Positions 1-8,992 of a stretch of DNA of 64,000 nt are shown piece after piece (the first letter of the stretch is position 1; every line of letters starts with the position of its first letter). This stretch comes from SIG575 sp045542485 (GTDB lineage: Bacteria > Bacillota > Clostridia > Oscillospirales > Acutalibacteraceae): the NCBI GenBank assembly GCA_045542485.1, contig JAZQLC010000008.1, positions 1-64,000 on the forward strand, written 5' to 3'. Position numbers and translations under genes: made by a program. The notes beneath the pieces are model-generated. The model was not told the origin of the DNA. It saw only the letters and a program-made list of their open reading frames with translations, and did not search any database.

Positions 1-3000
1 CCATATACATCTGCTGCAAGGAAGAGAGCTGAGCCTTCTTCGATTACTGTATCGCCGTTTACATATGCTGCTACAACTGCAACATCAAAACTGTCTACAA
101 CACCGTCTGCATATACATCACCGAAAATAACAACTGTATATGATTCAAGAACTTCACCGTTTACAACGAAGTTAACTACTGTACCTGTACCGAATGAATC
201 TCTAAGGTATTCGTACTCAAGTTCGCCGCCAACATATTCAACATAACCTTCAAGGTCGTTGAGATCTGTTGCAAGACCATAGATGATACCATTCTCTTTA
301 TCAACAATTGTTTCTGTACCCTCAGCTGCTTTGAAGTATGCTGTGATTGCAGGAATTACTCTTGTATCAAGAACTTCACCGCAAACTGAGCAATAGAGTG
401 TTTCTTCACCTTCGACGAATACGCCGTTTTCTTTAGTTACAACCCACTCGCCTTCTGTATGGCCGAGTGCATCGGTAACAATTGTTTCTCGGCTGAGTTC
501 TTCACCACATACTGTGCAATAAACTACTGCGTCGTATGAACCATCGTTTACGCAATCTGCTTCGGTTTTGTTTTCTTCAACCGCTTCGCCTTCTGTGTGG
601 CCGAAAGCATCGGTAACAATTGTTTCTCGGCTGAGCTCCTCACCGCAAAGACCGCAATAAACTACTGCATCATATGAGCCAGTGTCTGTGCAGGTTGAAT
701 CAGCTTTGTTCTCCTGAACCGCATCTGCACCCTTATGAGTATTGATTGCTGCAAGAGCGTCATTGATTGCCACTGCCGTGTTTTCGACTCTTGCAGTGTT
801 TTCATCGCTGAGTTCGGGTTTTTCTTCAACGATTGCCTTACCTGCCTGAACTGCCTCTGTAAGTAAAGCCATAGCCTCATCGTCACAATACTCATCGAAA
901 TTGAGACTGTCTGCTTCTGCAATAGCTTCATTAAGAGCAGTAAGATCAACCAACGGCACTGAGTAGGTAGCCATCAATTCTTCGTGTTTTGCAGTGATTG
1001 CACTCGTCATTGAGTCTATCCTGTACTGGTCGTAAATTGTAAGTGTCTCGTCATTATACATCTGGGTACCTGCATCTACAAGATTTCTGTACGCTGCAAG
1101 AATATTCTGATTGTAGTAAGCCGTGTTACCCGGAATCGGGGCATCAATCGCTTCCTTAAGTTCGATCTTGTATACACTTCTGATAACAAGACCGTCAATC
1201 GTGTTGCGAAGCTCGGCTGTAAGTGCATCTACCTCCGGTTGTCTCAACATAGTCCACGGATTTATATTGTTGTCAGCAATTGCTTCTTCCGCTGCCTCAA
1301 TGGGAGCAATAAGAAGTGAGCCGTTGATGTAGAGCGTACGGTCAATATCCTTTGCTTCACGGAGAGTAGAAATAAGTTTTGAAAAATCTGCATCATAGGC
1401 GTCAAGGTTGTCAATCGCTTCTCTGATTTCAGCTGCCCAGGCATTAACCTTTGACTGTTCAAAGCTTGTAAGAGTATAGTCAACCTTTGCAAACGCTTCA
1501 TCTACTGCCTTGACAGATTCGGGAGTGTAGACAGAAAGATCCATTGACTTATATTCGCTTTCAAGATCCTTGATTTCTTCGTAATCAGCATCACAAGGAA
1601 CTGCTCTTTCAATTGCAACACGGAGATTTTCAGCCATTGTGTCAACAGCAGGTTGATAAAAAATAGTATAGCCTGTCTTGACCATTTCCTGAGCCTCAAT
1701 TACAAGAGCTACATCCGTTGCAGGATAACAATCCCGGTTGCGAACGATTTCGTCTGCAATTTCATTGAGCTCATTTACTTCATCGTAATCAGCACCCTTA
1801 ACTCTGAGATTGGCGTATGTCTGCTTGAGTGAAGTCGTTTTTGCGTTTATTTCACTCTGAAGAGCTTTGGGGTTGTTGAGAACTCTGAGCGCATCAACGT
1901 ATGCATTCTGAAAAGACGCAAAGCCTGAACTGTAATACATCTCCTGAGGGTTGGCACCCTTCTTCTGATCACTCAGCATAGGGGTGTCGGGGTCAGAATT
2001 CATAACATAGTCAATCATCTCACGAAGTGCACCCTTATCAACAATATGGAAAGTAATTGATGTGGGAATTGTTGCTGAAGAAGTCATATTGTGGTGCTGA
2101 AGAAGACCATTCTTAACCCACATGTATGAATAATACTTTGTTGTGATTGTGTAAGAAGAACCGTCAACAAGATTTGCAACAGCACCATTAAGAGCTGCTG
2201 TAAAGAGGTGACCGTACTGACCGACACCCGGTGTAAGCGTTGTCATTGAAGTGTTCTGTTCAGCCTGCGTTACACCGTAGTCCTGCTTTTCAGGAATTTC
2301 GAGACCGATCGCTGCCTGAGCCGTTATATCGTTTGTTGTAACAAATTCGTCTACATTAGAGCCTGATGAAATCCAGGCATCAGCAAGAGCCGTATAGGGA
2401 TTGTCGTTGTTTTTGTCTGAAAGAGCACCTATGTTGGCATCAAGTCTCAGATTGATATCAGCAAGTGTTGTTGTTTCTGATGCATCAACATAAACATGGG
2501 CGAGTGTTGCACCGGGAACTGTAAACTCGTTAGTCTGGTCATACTTACCTGAAGGTTTGGCGGTTTTGTCATCAGCAAAGAGAAGTGTGTTGTAACCTGC
2601 AGAAACATTAACAGTCTGTGCACCCGTTGCTACATTATAAACACCGTACTGACGATAGGGATCAGAGTCACTTGTTTCAATGTTTGCAGGTTGCTCATAG
2701 AAAACACCTTTCCCGAGAAGACGAGTTGAAGCAGAGGCCCAGAGTCGATATGTAGGACCGCTACCCGAAAGAGACTGAACTTCGGATTGTGCCTCAACAT
2801 ATGAACCGCCCGTTACTATACTATTTACATAAGACACGCATTTCTGCTGATATCGGTTGCCGTCGGTCCACGTGTAGTCAACTGTAAAAACAAGAGGATC
2901 GAATGTGCCGTCTTCATTCTTAGTGACAGTACCGCTCTGGATTTCAGTATAGTATTTACCGTCTGAATAGTTAAGTTCAGAAAAAACAACCGATTCGTTG

Positions 3001-3362
3001 TTACAGGAGATAGCATTAACCTGGACACCGACTGTGGGTGCGAACAAAGTAACTCTTGTTGCCACGGGAGTTTCCCCTGCATATGCCTGTGCAGCATATG
3101 CACCTGAAAGCTCAGGAACGCCCGAGGGAGTTGCCTTAACAATTGTTTCGCCGGGTTCAACCGAATCAACAGCCTTTGCAACACGCGTTATCTCTGTGCA
3201 GTAAAATTGTACATCGGGACGGTCAATGGGTTCAAGCACAATCTCCTGGAGAATGGAAGTGCTTGTATTATCAACTGCAGACACCGTAAAACCTGCGCTG
3301 CACACAGAAAGAACCGTAAGAAGTGCAAGAACTATACTTAAAATTCTTTTTGTAATTTTCAT
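1..3362 (-). CDS. Large secreted dockerin-containing surface protein (partial; C-terminus beyond window)
   Basis: About 1120 codons are visible, running off the left edge. The start at 3362 follows an AGAGAGGT ribosome site, and the N-terminus (MKITKRILSIVLALLTVLS) is a typical signal peptide. No catalytic domain is recognised. Residues ~550-890 are helical, Asp/Glu/Ala-rich and FIVAR-like. Residues ~890-990 hold three CxxCGE modules (CGLCGEE, CTVCGEE, CSVCGEV), two of them in near-identical 46-residue repeats ending in GHTEG, a pattern seen in Firmicutes surface proteins. From ~1078 the sequence FGDVYADGVVDSFDV matches the first calcium loop of a type I dockerin. The second loop begins (AADVYG) where the window ends. 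An extracellular, scaffold-attached role is inferred. The substrate is unknown. Confidence 0.8.
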   Translation of the reverse strand, partial: MKITKRILSIVLALLTVLSVCSAGFTVSAVDNTSTSILQEIVLEPIDRPDVQFYCTEITRVAKAVDSVEPGETIVKATPSGVPELSGAYAAQAYAGETPVATRVTLFAPTVGVQVNAISCNNESVVFSELNYSDGKYYTEIQSGTVTKNEDGTFDPLVFTVDYTWTDGNRYQQKCVSYVNSIVTGGSYVEAQSEVQSLSGSGPTYRLWASASTRLLGKGVFYEQPANIETSDSDPYRQYGVYNVATGAQTVNVSAGYNTLLFADDKTAKPSGKYDQTNEFTVPGATLAHVYVDASETTTLADINLRLDANIGALSDKNNDNPYTALADAWISSGSNVDEFVTTNDITAQAAIGLEIPEKQDYGVTQAEQNTSMTTLTPGVGQYGHLFTAALNGAVANLVDGSSYTITTKYYSYMWVKNGLLQHHNMTSSATIPTSITFHIVDKGALREMIDYVMNSDPDTPMLSDQKKGANPQEMYYSSGFASFQNAYVDALRVLNNPKALQSEINAKTTSLKQTYANLRVKGADYDEVNELNEIADEIVRNRDCYPATDVALVIEAQEMVKTGYTIFYQPAVDTMAENLRVAIERAVPCDADYEEIKDLESEYKSMDLSVYTPESVKAVDEAFAKVDYTLTSFEQSKVNAWAAEIREAIDNLDAYDADFSKLISTLREAKDIDRTLYINGSLLIAPIEAAEEAIADNNINPWTMLRQPEVDALTAELRNTIDGLVIRSVYKIELKEAIDAPIPGNTAYYNQNILAAYRNLVDAGTQMYNDETLTIYDQYRIDSMTSAITAKHEELMATYSVPLVDLTALNEAIAEADSLNFDEYCDDEAMALLTEAVQAGKAIVEEKPELSDENTARVENTAVAINDALAAINTHKGADAVQENKADSTCTDTGSYDAVVYCGLCGEELSRETIVTDAFGHTEGEAVEENKTEADCVNDGSYDAVVYCTVCGEELSRETIVTDALGHTEGEWVVTKENGVFVEGEETLYCSVCGEVLDTRVIPAITAYFKAAEGTETIVDKENGIIYGLATDLNDLEGYVEYVGGELEYEYLRDSFGTGTVVNFVVNGEVLESYTVVIFGDVYADGVVDSFDVAVVAAYVNGDTVIEEGSALFLAADVY
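461..680 (-). repeat. Two direct DNA repeats (82 nt each, 138-nt period) inside the surface-protein gene
   Basis: Copies at 461-542 and 599-680 are nearly identical. They encode the repeated segment SYDAVVYCxxCGEELSRETI plus VTDAxGHTEG. The 138-nt period equals 46 codons, so unequal recombination would keep the frame. Confidence 0.85.
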
Positions 3363-3398
3363 TATGTATTTACCTCTCTTTTCAGAAGATACAATAAA

Positions 3399-3427
3399 AT
3401 TTTAGCACAAAAATTATACTTTTGCAA
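3399..3427 (-). promoter_or_regulatory. Sigma-A promoter for the dockerin surface protein
   Basis: On the minus strand TTGCAA (3427-3422) and TAAAAT (3404-3399) are separated by 17 nt, about 37 nt upstream of the start codon. Confidence 0.6.
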
Positions 3428-3474
3428 CATTTCCGAACAGACAGTCCGAAAAGCCACTGTCTTTCTGTCAGTTT

Positions 3475-4755
3475 TTATTTCACAAAAGAAATGGAACAAT
3501 TCGGCAGATGCGAACGCAGATGAGACACATCCTCATCTGAAAGATTGTTGCCGTCAAGGTTCAGGAACGACAGACCTGTAAGTTCACTTGCAAAGTGCAC
3601 ATCCTTAATATTACCGCAGTGTGAAAGGTCAAGATTCAGAAGCTTTGTCATTCCGTTAAGTGGTGAACAGTCTTCAAAATCATTATAGGAGAGTGAAAGC
3701 TGAACTAACTCTGTTTTTCCTTTAAGAGGAGAAATATCTTTTATTCCGTTGCCAGAAAGGTGTAAATATTTCAGATTTTTAAGATTTTTTAAGGGAGAAA
3801 TATCCGACACCTTGCAGTTGTCTGCAAAAAACTCTTCAATAGAAGTGAGACCTGATACAAATTCAAAAGATTCAGGCGAGTTGTTTGAAATATAAAGTAC
3901 ACTCAATTTTTTGCAGTTTTTCAGAGGCTCAAAATTTTCTACATAACAGCCTTCCATACGGAGACTTTCAAGATTAGCAAGGGAAGAAAGAGGAGAAATA
4001 TCTTTGACTTCATTTGAAAAAATGTTAATCTCACGCAGATTTGTAAGACCTGCGAGAGGCGAAAGATCTTCTATATTATTCTGTGAAAAATCAATAACCT
4101 CAAGCTTCGTGAGGATAGCGAGTACCGAAATATCGCTGATGTTGCTGTCAGGCAAATTTATTTCACGAAGATTTACGAGACGGGAAACAAGATTAATGTC
4201 GCCGAAAAGGCTGTTACCGGCAAGTGAAAGAGATGTAAGAGTTGTCAGCTCACCGATAGGAGACGCGTCTCTTATACCTTTTGCCCTGAGATTCAGTTTT
4301 TTCAGATTTCTGATTTCTTTGAGAAATTCAAGGTCATAAACGCCTGAATCAATGATAGTAACACTTTCAAGGTTTTTACATTCAGCAAGAAGTGAAAAAT
4401 CAAGAATCGCAGTACAGTTGTTGAAGGTTACCGATTTCAATGTTTCGAGCTCTGTCAGCGGCGAAATATCCTTAAGCTTTTCCATATCTATAAGCTCTAA
4501 TTCCTCTGTCTTTGTTTCTGTCAGTGGTGAAAGGTCCGTAACAGGCGACTGAGCAAGAGTAAGTTTTTTCATTGAGGTGAGGGTTTTAACTTTTGAAATG
4601 TCAGTAACAGTGCTTCCTGCAAGAACCACCTCTGTCTGATCTGAGGTGATTTCCGTTGTGCCGATTATTATCTTATCTGCACCGCAAGACGAAAGCAAAC
4701 CGCACAGAACAGATATACATATTATAAGAGATAAAAATTTCTTCACTATCCTCAA
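3475..4755 (-). CDS. Leucine-rich-repeat lipoprotein (SDS22/internalin-like repeats)
   Basis: A 426-residue protein. The N-terminus ends in a lipobox (GLLSSC), so it is probably lipid-anchored outside the membrane. The rest is about 14-15 leucine-rich repeats of ~22 residues with the recurring core DISPLxxLxxLxxLxLxxN, the SDS22-like type found in bacterial internalin-like proteins that bind other proteins. No other domain is visible. The start used is TTG at 4755 behind AAAGG. A GTG at 4746 (giving MKKFLSLIICIS) is an equally good alternative. It is followed by a weak hairpin (3440-3461) and the promoter of the next minus-strand gene. The ligand cannot be inferred. Confidence 0.82.
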   Translation of the reverse strand: MRIVKKFLSLIICISVLCGLLSSCGADKIIIGTTEITSDQTEVVLAGSTVTDISKVKTLTSMKKLTLAQSPVTDLSPLTETKTEELELIDMEKLKDISPLTELETLKSVTFNNCTAILDFSLLAECKNLESVTIIDSGVYDLEFLKEIRNLKKLNLRAKGIRDASPIGELTTLTSLSLAGNSLFGDINLVSRLVNLREINLPDSNISDISVLAILTKLEVIDFSQNNIEDLSPLAGLTNLREINIFSNEVKDISPLSSLANLESLRMEGCYVENFEPLKNCKKLSVLYISNNSPESFEFVSGLTSIEEFFADNCKVSDISPLKNLKNLKYLHLSGNGIKDISPLKGKTELVQLSLSYNDFEDCSPLNGMTKLLNLDLSHCGNIKDVHFASELTGLSFLNLDGNNLSDEDVSHLRSHLPNCSISFVK

Positions 4756-4807
4756 CTGCCTTTCTCAATCTCATTTTATCAAAGGCACATAAAAAAGTCA
4801 ATTAATG

Positions 4808-4836
4808 TTGCCGAAAAGAAACCTTTGTGGTACAAT
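4808..4836 (+). promoter_or_regulatory. Sigma-A promoter for the ogg-type glycosylase gene
   Basis: TTGCCG (4808-4813) and TACAAT (4831-4836) have exact 17-nt spacing and lie 19 nt upstream of the ATG. Confidence 0.6.
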
Positions 4837-4854
4837 GTTCAGTGGTGATGAGAA

Positions 4855-5691
4855 ATGAAAACCATTAAAGAAAACAACAACCTTATTGTTGAGTGCGACG
4901 GTTGCATAAACCTTGATTTTACACTTGACTGCGGTCAGTCTTTCCGCTGGGAAAAGGAAAACGGCATCTGGTCTGCGGCAGCATACGGCAGAAAAATTTC
5001 CGTAAAACAGACGGATGAAAAAACAATCGTATTCTATGACACATCGGAAGAAGATTTTGAAAAAATATGGAAAGCATATTTTGACCTTGAAAGGGATTAT
5101 GTTTCTGTTGTGGAAAGATTCAGAAGTGACGAGCATCTCAGATGCGCATCTGAGGAATATTACGGAATCAGGGTGCTGAGACAAGAGCCCTGGGAAACAC
5201 TCTGCTCATTTATCATTTCACAGAATAACAACATTCCCAGGATAAAAGGAATTATCAGAAGGCTCTGCGAAACTTTCGGAGATGACCTGGGTGACGGCTG
5301 TTTTTCGTTCCCCTCTGCAGAAAAAATAAGCCGTCTGACAGCAGAGGATTTATCCCCTCTGCGTGCAGGTTTCAGAGCAAAATATATTATAGACGCTGCA
5401 AAAAAAGTATCATCGGGAGAAATAAATTTTGATGAAATTTCAGAGAAAGATATTTCGTACGGCAGAGAAGCTCTTCAGAAAATATCCGGCGTAGGCCCTA
5501 AAGTAGCCGAATGTTGTCTTCTCTACGGTTTCGGAAAGTGTGAAGCCTTTCCCGTTGATGTGTGGGTCAGGCGGATTATGTCCGAGCTTTATGAAAACGG
5601 TCTGCCCACCTGCGCTTACCCCGAAATCGGCATAGCACAGCAATATCTGTTCCACTGGAGAAGAAATCTTGATAATAAATTGACAAAGTGA
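4855..5691 (+). CDS. ogg: 8-oxoguanine DNA glycosylase / AP lyase
   Basis: Base-excision repair enzyme that removes 8-oxoguanine. The 278 residues show the two-part layout of human-type OGG1: an N-terminal domain (about 1-105) followed by the helix-hairpin-helix domain. Diagnostic matches are SQNNNIPRI (122-130, like the SSNNN damage-recognition segment of OGG1), the HhH loop ISGVGPKVA with the catalytic Schiff-base lysine at K216, and PVDVWV carrying the catalytic aspartate D235. It is monocistronic, and the promoter of the following aconitase X operon overlaps its last codons. Confidence 0.9.
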   Translation: MKTIKENNNLIVECDGCINLDFTLDCGQSFRWEKENGIWSAAAYGRKISVKQTDEKTIVFYDTSEEDFEKIWKAYFDLERDYVSVVERFRSDEHLRCASEEYYGIRVLRQEPWETLCSFIISQNNNIPRIKGIIRRLCETFGDDLGDGCFSFPSAEKISRLTAEDLSPLRAGFRAKYIIDAAKKVSSGEINFDEISEKDISYGREALQKISGVGPKVAECCLLYGFGKCEAFPVDVWVRRIMSELYENGLPTCAYPEIGIAQQYLFHWRRNLDNKLTK

Positions 5692-5723
5692 TTTTTTTGA
5701 TGTAATATAAATGTATTATATTA
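5680..5723 (+). promoter_or_regulatory. Promoter and AT-rich inverted repeat upstream of the aconitase X genes
   Basis: TTGACA (5680-5685) and TAATAT (5703-5708) with 17-nt spacing overlap the end of the ogg gene. The -10 is part of an inverted repeat, TAATATA (5703-5709) and TATATTA (5717-5723), which could be an operator. The sequence is AT-rich, so chance is possible. Confidence 0.5.
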
Positions 5724-5744
5724 AAGCGAAAGGGAGAGACGCTT

Positions 5745-7031
5745 ATGAAATACAACATGACATTGACCCCTGAGGAAGAGGCTATACTCAATGGCTCACA
5801 GGGAGAAACAATGGCAAAAGTTATGAAAACACTTGTGCTCTACGGCGATGCCTTCGGAGCAACAAAAATGGTTCCCGTTACAAGCGAAAAGGGACACCTT
5901 GTAACAAGCTTCGGTCTTAAGGTTATGAAACCCGTTTACAGCCTTATGGATCAGCTTATTGAGGGCGGTGCACTTTCAAAACAGAAGTTTTCTGTGGACC
6001 CCAAGCCCCTCGACCCCAAAGTTCCTGCTAATTTCCTTCAGAACCTTATTTTCAACAAATTCATGTATTCAATGCAGGACAGCTATGACAAACAACTTTC
6101 AGACATGGGTCTGCTTGATGACAAATCCTATACATGCACATGCTATATGGAAGAAGTAGGCAACATCCCCGGCAAAGGCGAAATCCTTTCATGGGCTGAG
6201 TCTTCTGCTGTTGTTTTCGCAAACTCTGTTCTCGGTGCAAGATGTAACCGTAACTCAGGTATTATTGAGCTCTTCGGATCAATCATCGGCAAGGTGCCTT
6301 ACTTCGGTCTTCTCACAGACGAAGGCAGAAAAGCAACCTGGATTGTTGAAGTCAAAACAACAAAGAAGCCCGAGGCTCAGATTCTCGGTTCTGCAATCGG
6401 TATGAAGGTTATGGAAGATGTTCCCTTCGTAAAAGGTCTTGACAAATGGATCGGCACAGAGCTTGACGGCGATACAAAAGCATACCTTAAAGACTTCGGT
6501 GCAGCTACTGCTTCAAACGGTGCTGTCGGTCTTTATCATATCGAAAACCTTACTCCCGAAGCAGTTGAACAGGGCGAAAGCCTTATCGCTGAAGGTGCTC
6601 AGGTTTATGTTATTGATGATGCCGAACTTGAAAGAGTACAGGCAAACTACCCTGTTATGTGGAAAGACAAGGAAGCAACTCCTAAGCTTTGCTTCGTAGG
6701 ATGCCCCCACCTTTCACACGCACAGCTCATCGAGTGGACTGATAATGTTGCTGAAGGACTTAAGAAAAACGGTCTCAAAAAGGTTTCAATTCCCACTGTA
6801 TTCACAGCTGCCCCCGGCGTTATTGAAGAATTCGAAAAGACACCTTATGCTGCAAAACTTAAGGAAACAGGCGTTATTCTCAGCTACATCTGTCCTCTGA
6901 TGTATATGAATAACCCTCTTTGCAAGTCAATGCCCGTTATCACAAACTCAAATAAGCTCAGAACATACACAACATCTCGCTATTACAGAAGCGATGAGAT
7001 TCTTGATATAATCACAAAGGAGGCAAAATAA
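5745..7031 (+). CDS. Aconitase X catalytic (large) subunit
   Basis: A 428-residue protein matching the AcnX large-subunit family (DUF521). This is an aconitase-superfamily dehydratase using an iron-sulfur cluster. Family-typical stretches are CTCYMEE near residue 130, the GARCNRNSG segment, the CPHLSH motif near 320 and YICPLMY near 385, whose cysteines are candidate cluster ligands. In known systems the two-subunit form is either archaeal phosphomevalonate dehydratase or, in bacteria, a hydroxyproline-type dehydratase. No mevalonate or proline-catabolism gene is nearby, so the substrate is open. One base separates it from its small-subunit partner, and both end at one terminator. Confidence 0.88.
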   Translation: MKYNMTLTPEEEAILNGSQGETMAKVMKTLVLYGDAFGATKMVPVTSEKGHLVTSFGLKVMKPVYSLMDQLIEGGALSKQKFSVDPKPLDPKVPANFLQNLIFNKFMYSMQDSYDKQLSDMGLLDDKSYTCTCYMEEVGNIPGKGEILSWAESSAVVFANSVLGARCNRNSGIIELFGSIIGKVPYFGLLTDEGRKATWIVEVKTTKKPEAQILGSAIGMKVMEDVPFVKGLDKWIGTELDGDTKAYLKDFGAATASNGAVGLYHIENLTPEAVEQGESLIAEGAQVYVIDDAELERVQANYPVMWKDKEATPKLCFVGCPHLSHAQLIEWTDNVAEGLKKNGLKKVSIPTVFTAAPGVIEEFEKTPYAAKLKETGVILSYICPLMYMNNPLCKSMPVITNSNKLRTYTTSRYYRSDEILDIITKEAK

Positions 7032-7032
7032 A

Positions 7033-7497
7033 ATGAAACAGTTTAAAGGCAGACCTGTTGTTGCAGGCGAATGTACTGCAGAAGCTCTTGTTTCTCACGG
7101 TGGTTTCAACACACTTGCCTCATTCCAGAACGCTCTTCAGTTCGGCGATATGCCGCTTATCGGAGATAAGGATAAAGAAACAAAATGCGGCGACCAGAAT
7201 AATGCTGACCTCTACAACAAGCCTATGGCACGCAAGGCACTTTGCCTTCCCCAGACAATCGGCTCAACAACAGGCGGTATGGTTCTTTATTGCGCAAAGG
7301 TTCTCGAAAGAAACCCTGCTTGTATGCTTTTCTCTGAACACATCGACTCTCTTGCAGCAGCAGGTGCAGTTCTCGGTGCAGTGTGGACAGATTCTCCCAT
7401 GCCCGTAGTTGACTGCCTCGGCGATGAATTCCTCGATTATGTTAAAGACGGAATGAAAATCACTGTTGAAGAAGACGGTACAGTTACAGTAGAATAA
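7033..7497 (+). CDS. Aconitase X swivel-domain (small) subunit
   Basis: A 154-residue protein of the DUF126 family, the small (swivel) subunit that completes the AcnX active site. GxTTGGM near residue 78 and the N-terminal GECTAEALVS segment are family-typical. It is almost contiguous with the large subunit and has a good AAAGGAGG ribosome site inside that gene's last codons, so the two proteins are surely made together. In many bacteria the two halves are fused; here they are separate. A strong terminator follows 18 nt after the stop. Confidence 0.88.
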   Translation: MKQFKGRPVVAGECTAEALVSHGGFNTLASFQNALQFGDMPLIGDKDKETKCGDQNNADLYNKPMARKALCLPQTIGSTTGGMVLYCAKVLERNPACMLFSEHIDSLAAAGAVLGAVWTDSPMPVVDCLGDEFLDYVKDGMKITVEEDGTVTVE

Positions 7498-7515
7498 GTT
7501 TTATAAAACAAAAAG

Positions 7516-7553
7516 ACGCTCATTTCTTTCGGGAAATGAGCGTTATTTTTTAT
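7516..7553 (+). terminator. Intrinsic terminator of the aconitase X operon
   Basis: An 11-bp stem (7516-7526 with 7533-7543) and 6-nt loop are followed by TATTTTTTAT. Confidence 0.85.
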
Positions 7554-7558
7554 GATTT

Positions 7559-8920
7559 CTATTCAGGAATCTTTCTTATAATCTTTTTATAAAGATAAAC
7601 AAAACAGATTGTGCTGACAATAACAGACATAATTTCTGCTATGGGGAATGCCCACCACACATTATTCAGTTCTCCTGTAAGAGAAAGGAAATATGCTGCA
7701 GGAACAAGAACAAGAAGCTGTCTTGAAACAGAAACGAACATAGAAAGTGTTCCCTTTCCCAAAGCCTGGAATGTTGAGCCTATTACGATACAGAAACCGG
7801 CAAAGATGAAGCAGAAACTTATTGTTCTCAGCGCAGGGACACCTATTTTTACCATATCTGCTGACGCGTTGAAAATAGAAAGAAGCTGTTCGGGGAACAA
7901 CTGCATCGTGAGAAATCCCAACGCCATAAACGATATGGCATACACAATTCCCAGTTTTACCGCCTTTGTCATTCTCTTTCTCTTCTGAGCACCGTAGTTG
8001 TAGGCGATTATAGGAATAATGCCGTTGTTGAGTCCGAATACGGGCATAAAGATAAAGCTCTGAAGCTTGAAATAAACGCCAAAAACAGCGACCGCAGTTT
8101 CCGTGAAAGAGATAAGAATTTTATTGAACAGGAAGTTCATAACCGAGCCGATTGCCATCATAAGAATTGAGGGTATGCCGACCGCAAAAATTCTGCCGAT
8201 AATCTTTCCGTCGGGTCTGAATTTTGTGAGAGATAACTTTATGTCTTTGTTGTATTTTGCATTCAGAATAAGTGCGAGAATGAAAGCAAAAATCTGGCCG
8301 ATAACCGTCGCCCACGCTGCACCTGCAATTCCCATTTTCGGGAAGCCGCACAAGCCGAAGATAAGAATCGGGTCAAGAATAATATTTATAATCGCACCTG
8401 AACCCTGAGTGAACATTGTAAAAATCGTTCTGCCGGTAGACTGCATAAGTCTCTCTGTCATAATCTGTCCGAAAATTCCGAAAGAAAATATTGAACAGAT
8501 TGACATATATGAATATCCGTATTCGGCAATTTCTGCAATATCTGTCTGCACATTGTAGAAGAATCTTACACCGAAGAGACCGAATGCAAGAAAAATAAGA
8601 TATTCAAGAAGCATCAGAAAAAGTCCGTTTTCCGCCGTCTTGTTTGCCCTGTCGGAATTTTTCTCACCGAGACTTTTTGACAAAAGTGCATTTACGCCGA
8701 CCGCAGTACCCGATGCAAAAGAAATCATAAGATTCTGCGCAGGGAACGCAAGACTTACGGCAGTAAGGGCATTTTCTGAAATATACGAAACAAAAATACT
8801 GTCAACAACATTGTAAAGTGCCTGAACAATCATTGAAATTATCATCGGAAGTGACATAGTAATAAGAAGCTTATTGACAGGCATTACGCCCATTTTATTT
8901 TCACTGATTGCTTTTTCCAA
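7559..8920 (-). CDS. MATE-family multidrug/sodium antiporter
   Basis: A 453-residue, 12-helix integral membrane protein. The N-terminal MPVNKLLITMSLPMIISM and the VDSIFVSYISENALTAVSL segment are characteristic of MATE exporters of the DinF/MepA/VmrA type, which expel organic cations or metabolites using a sodium or proton gradient. The two six-helix halves are both present, so it looks complete. The start is TTG at 8920, behind GAGGT about 9 nt upstream. An ATG ten codons in is possible. It lies downstream of guaB on the same strand with a terminator between, so expression may depend on partial read-through. The substrate is unknown. Confidence 0.87.
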   Translation of the reverse strand: MEKAISENKMGVMPVNKLLITMSLPMIISMIVQALYNVVDSIFVSYISENALTAVSLAFPAQNLMISFASGTAVGVNALLSKSLGEKNSDRANKTAENGLFLMLLEYLIFLAFGLFGVRFFYNVQTDIAEIAEYGYSYMSICSIFSFGIFGQIMTERLMQSTGRTIFTMFTQGSGAIINIILDPILIFGLCGFPKMGIAGAAWATVIGQIFAFILALILNAKYNKDIKLSLTKFRPDGKIIGRIFAVGIPSILMMAIGSVMNFLFNKILISFTETAVAVFGVYFKLQSFIFMPVFGLNNGIIPIIAYNYGAQKRKRMTKAVKLGIVYAISFMALGFLTMQLFPEQLLSIFNASADMVKIGVPALRTISFCFIFAGFCIVIGSTFQALGKGTLSMFVSVSRQLLVLVPAAYFLSLTGELNNVWWAFPIAEIMSVIVSTICFVYLYKKIIRKIPE

Positions 8921-8941
8921 ATTTCACAACCTCACTTTCAC

Positions 8942-8976
8942 AAAAAATTGCCGCAGAACCCACAAGTCTGCGGCAA
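8942..8976 (-). terminator. Intrinsic terminator of guaB
   Basis: A 10-bp GC-rich stem (8948-8957 with 8967-8976) is followed on the minus strand by ATTTTTTG. It lies between guaB and the MATE gene. Confidence 0.8.
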
Positions 8977-8992
8977 ACTTTTTTATATAAAC

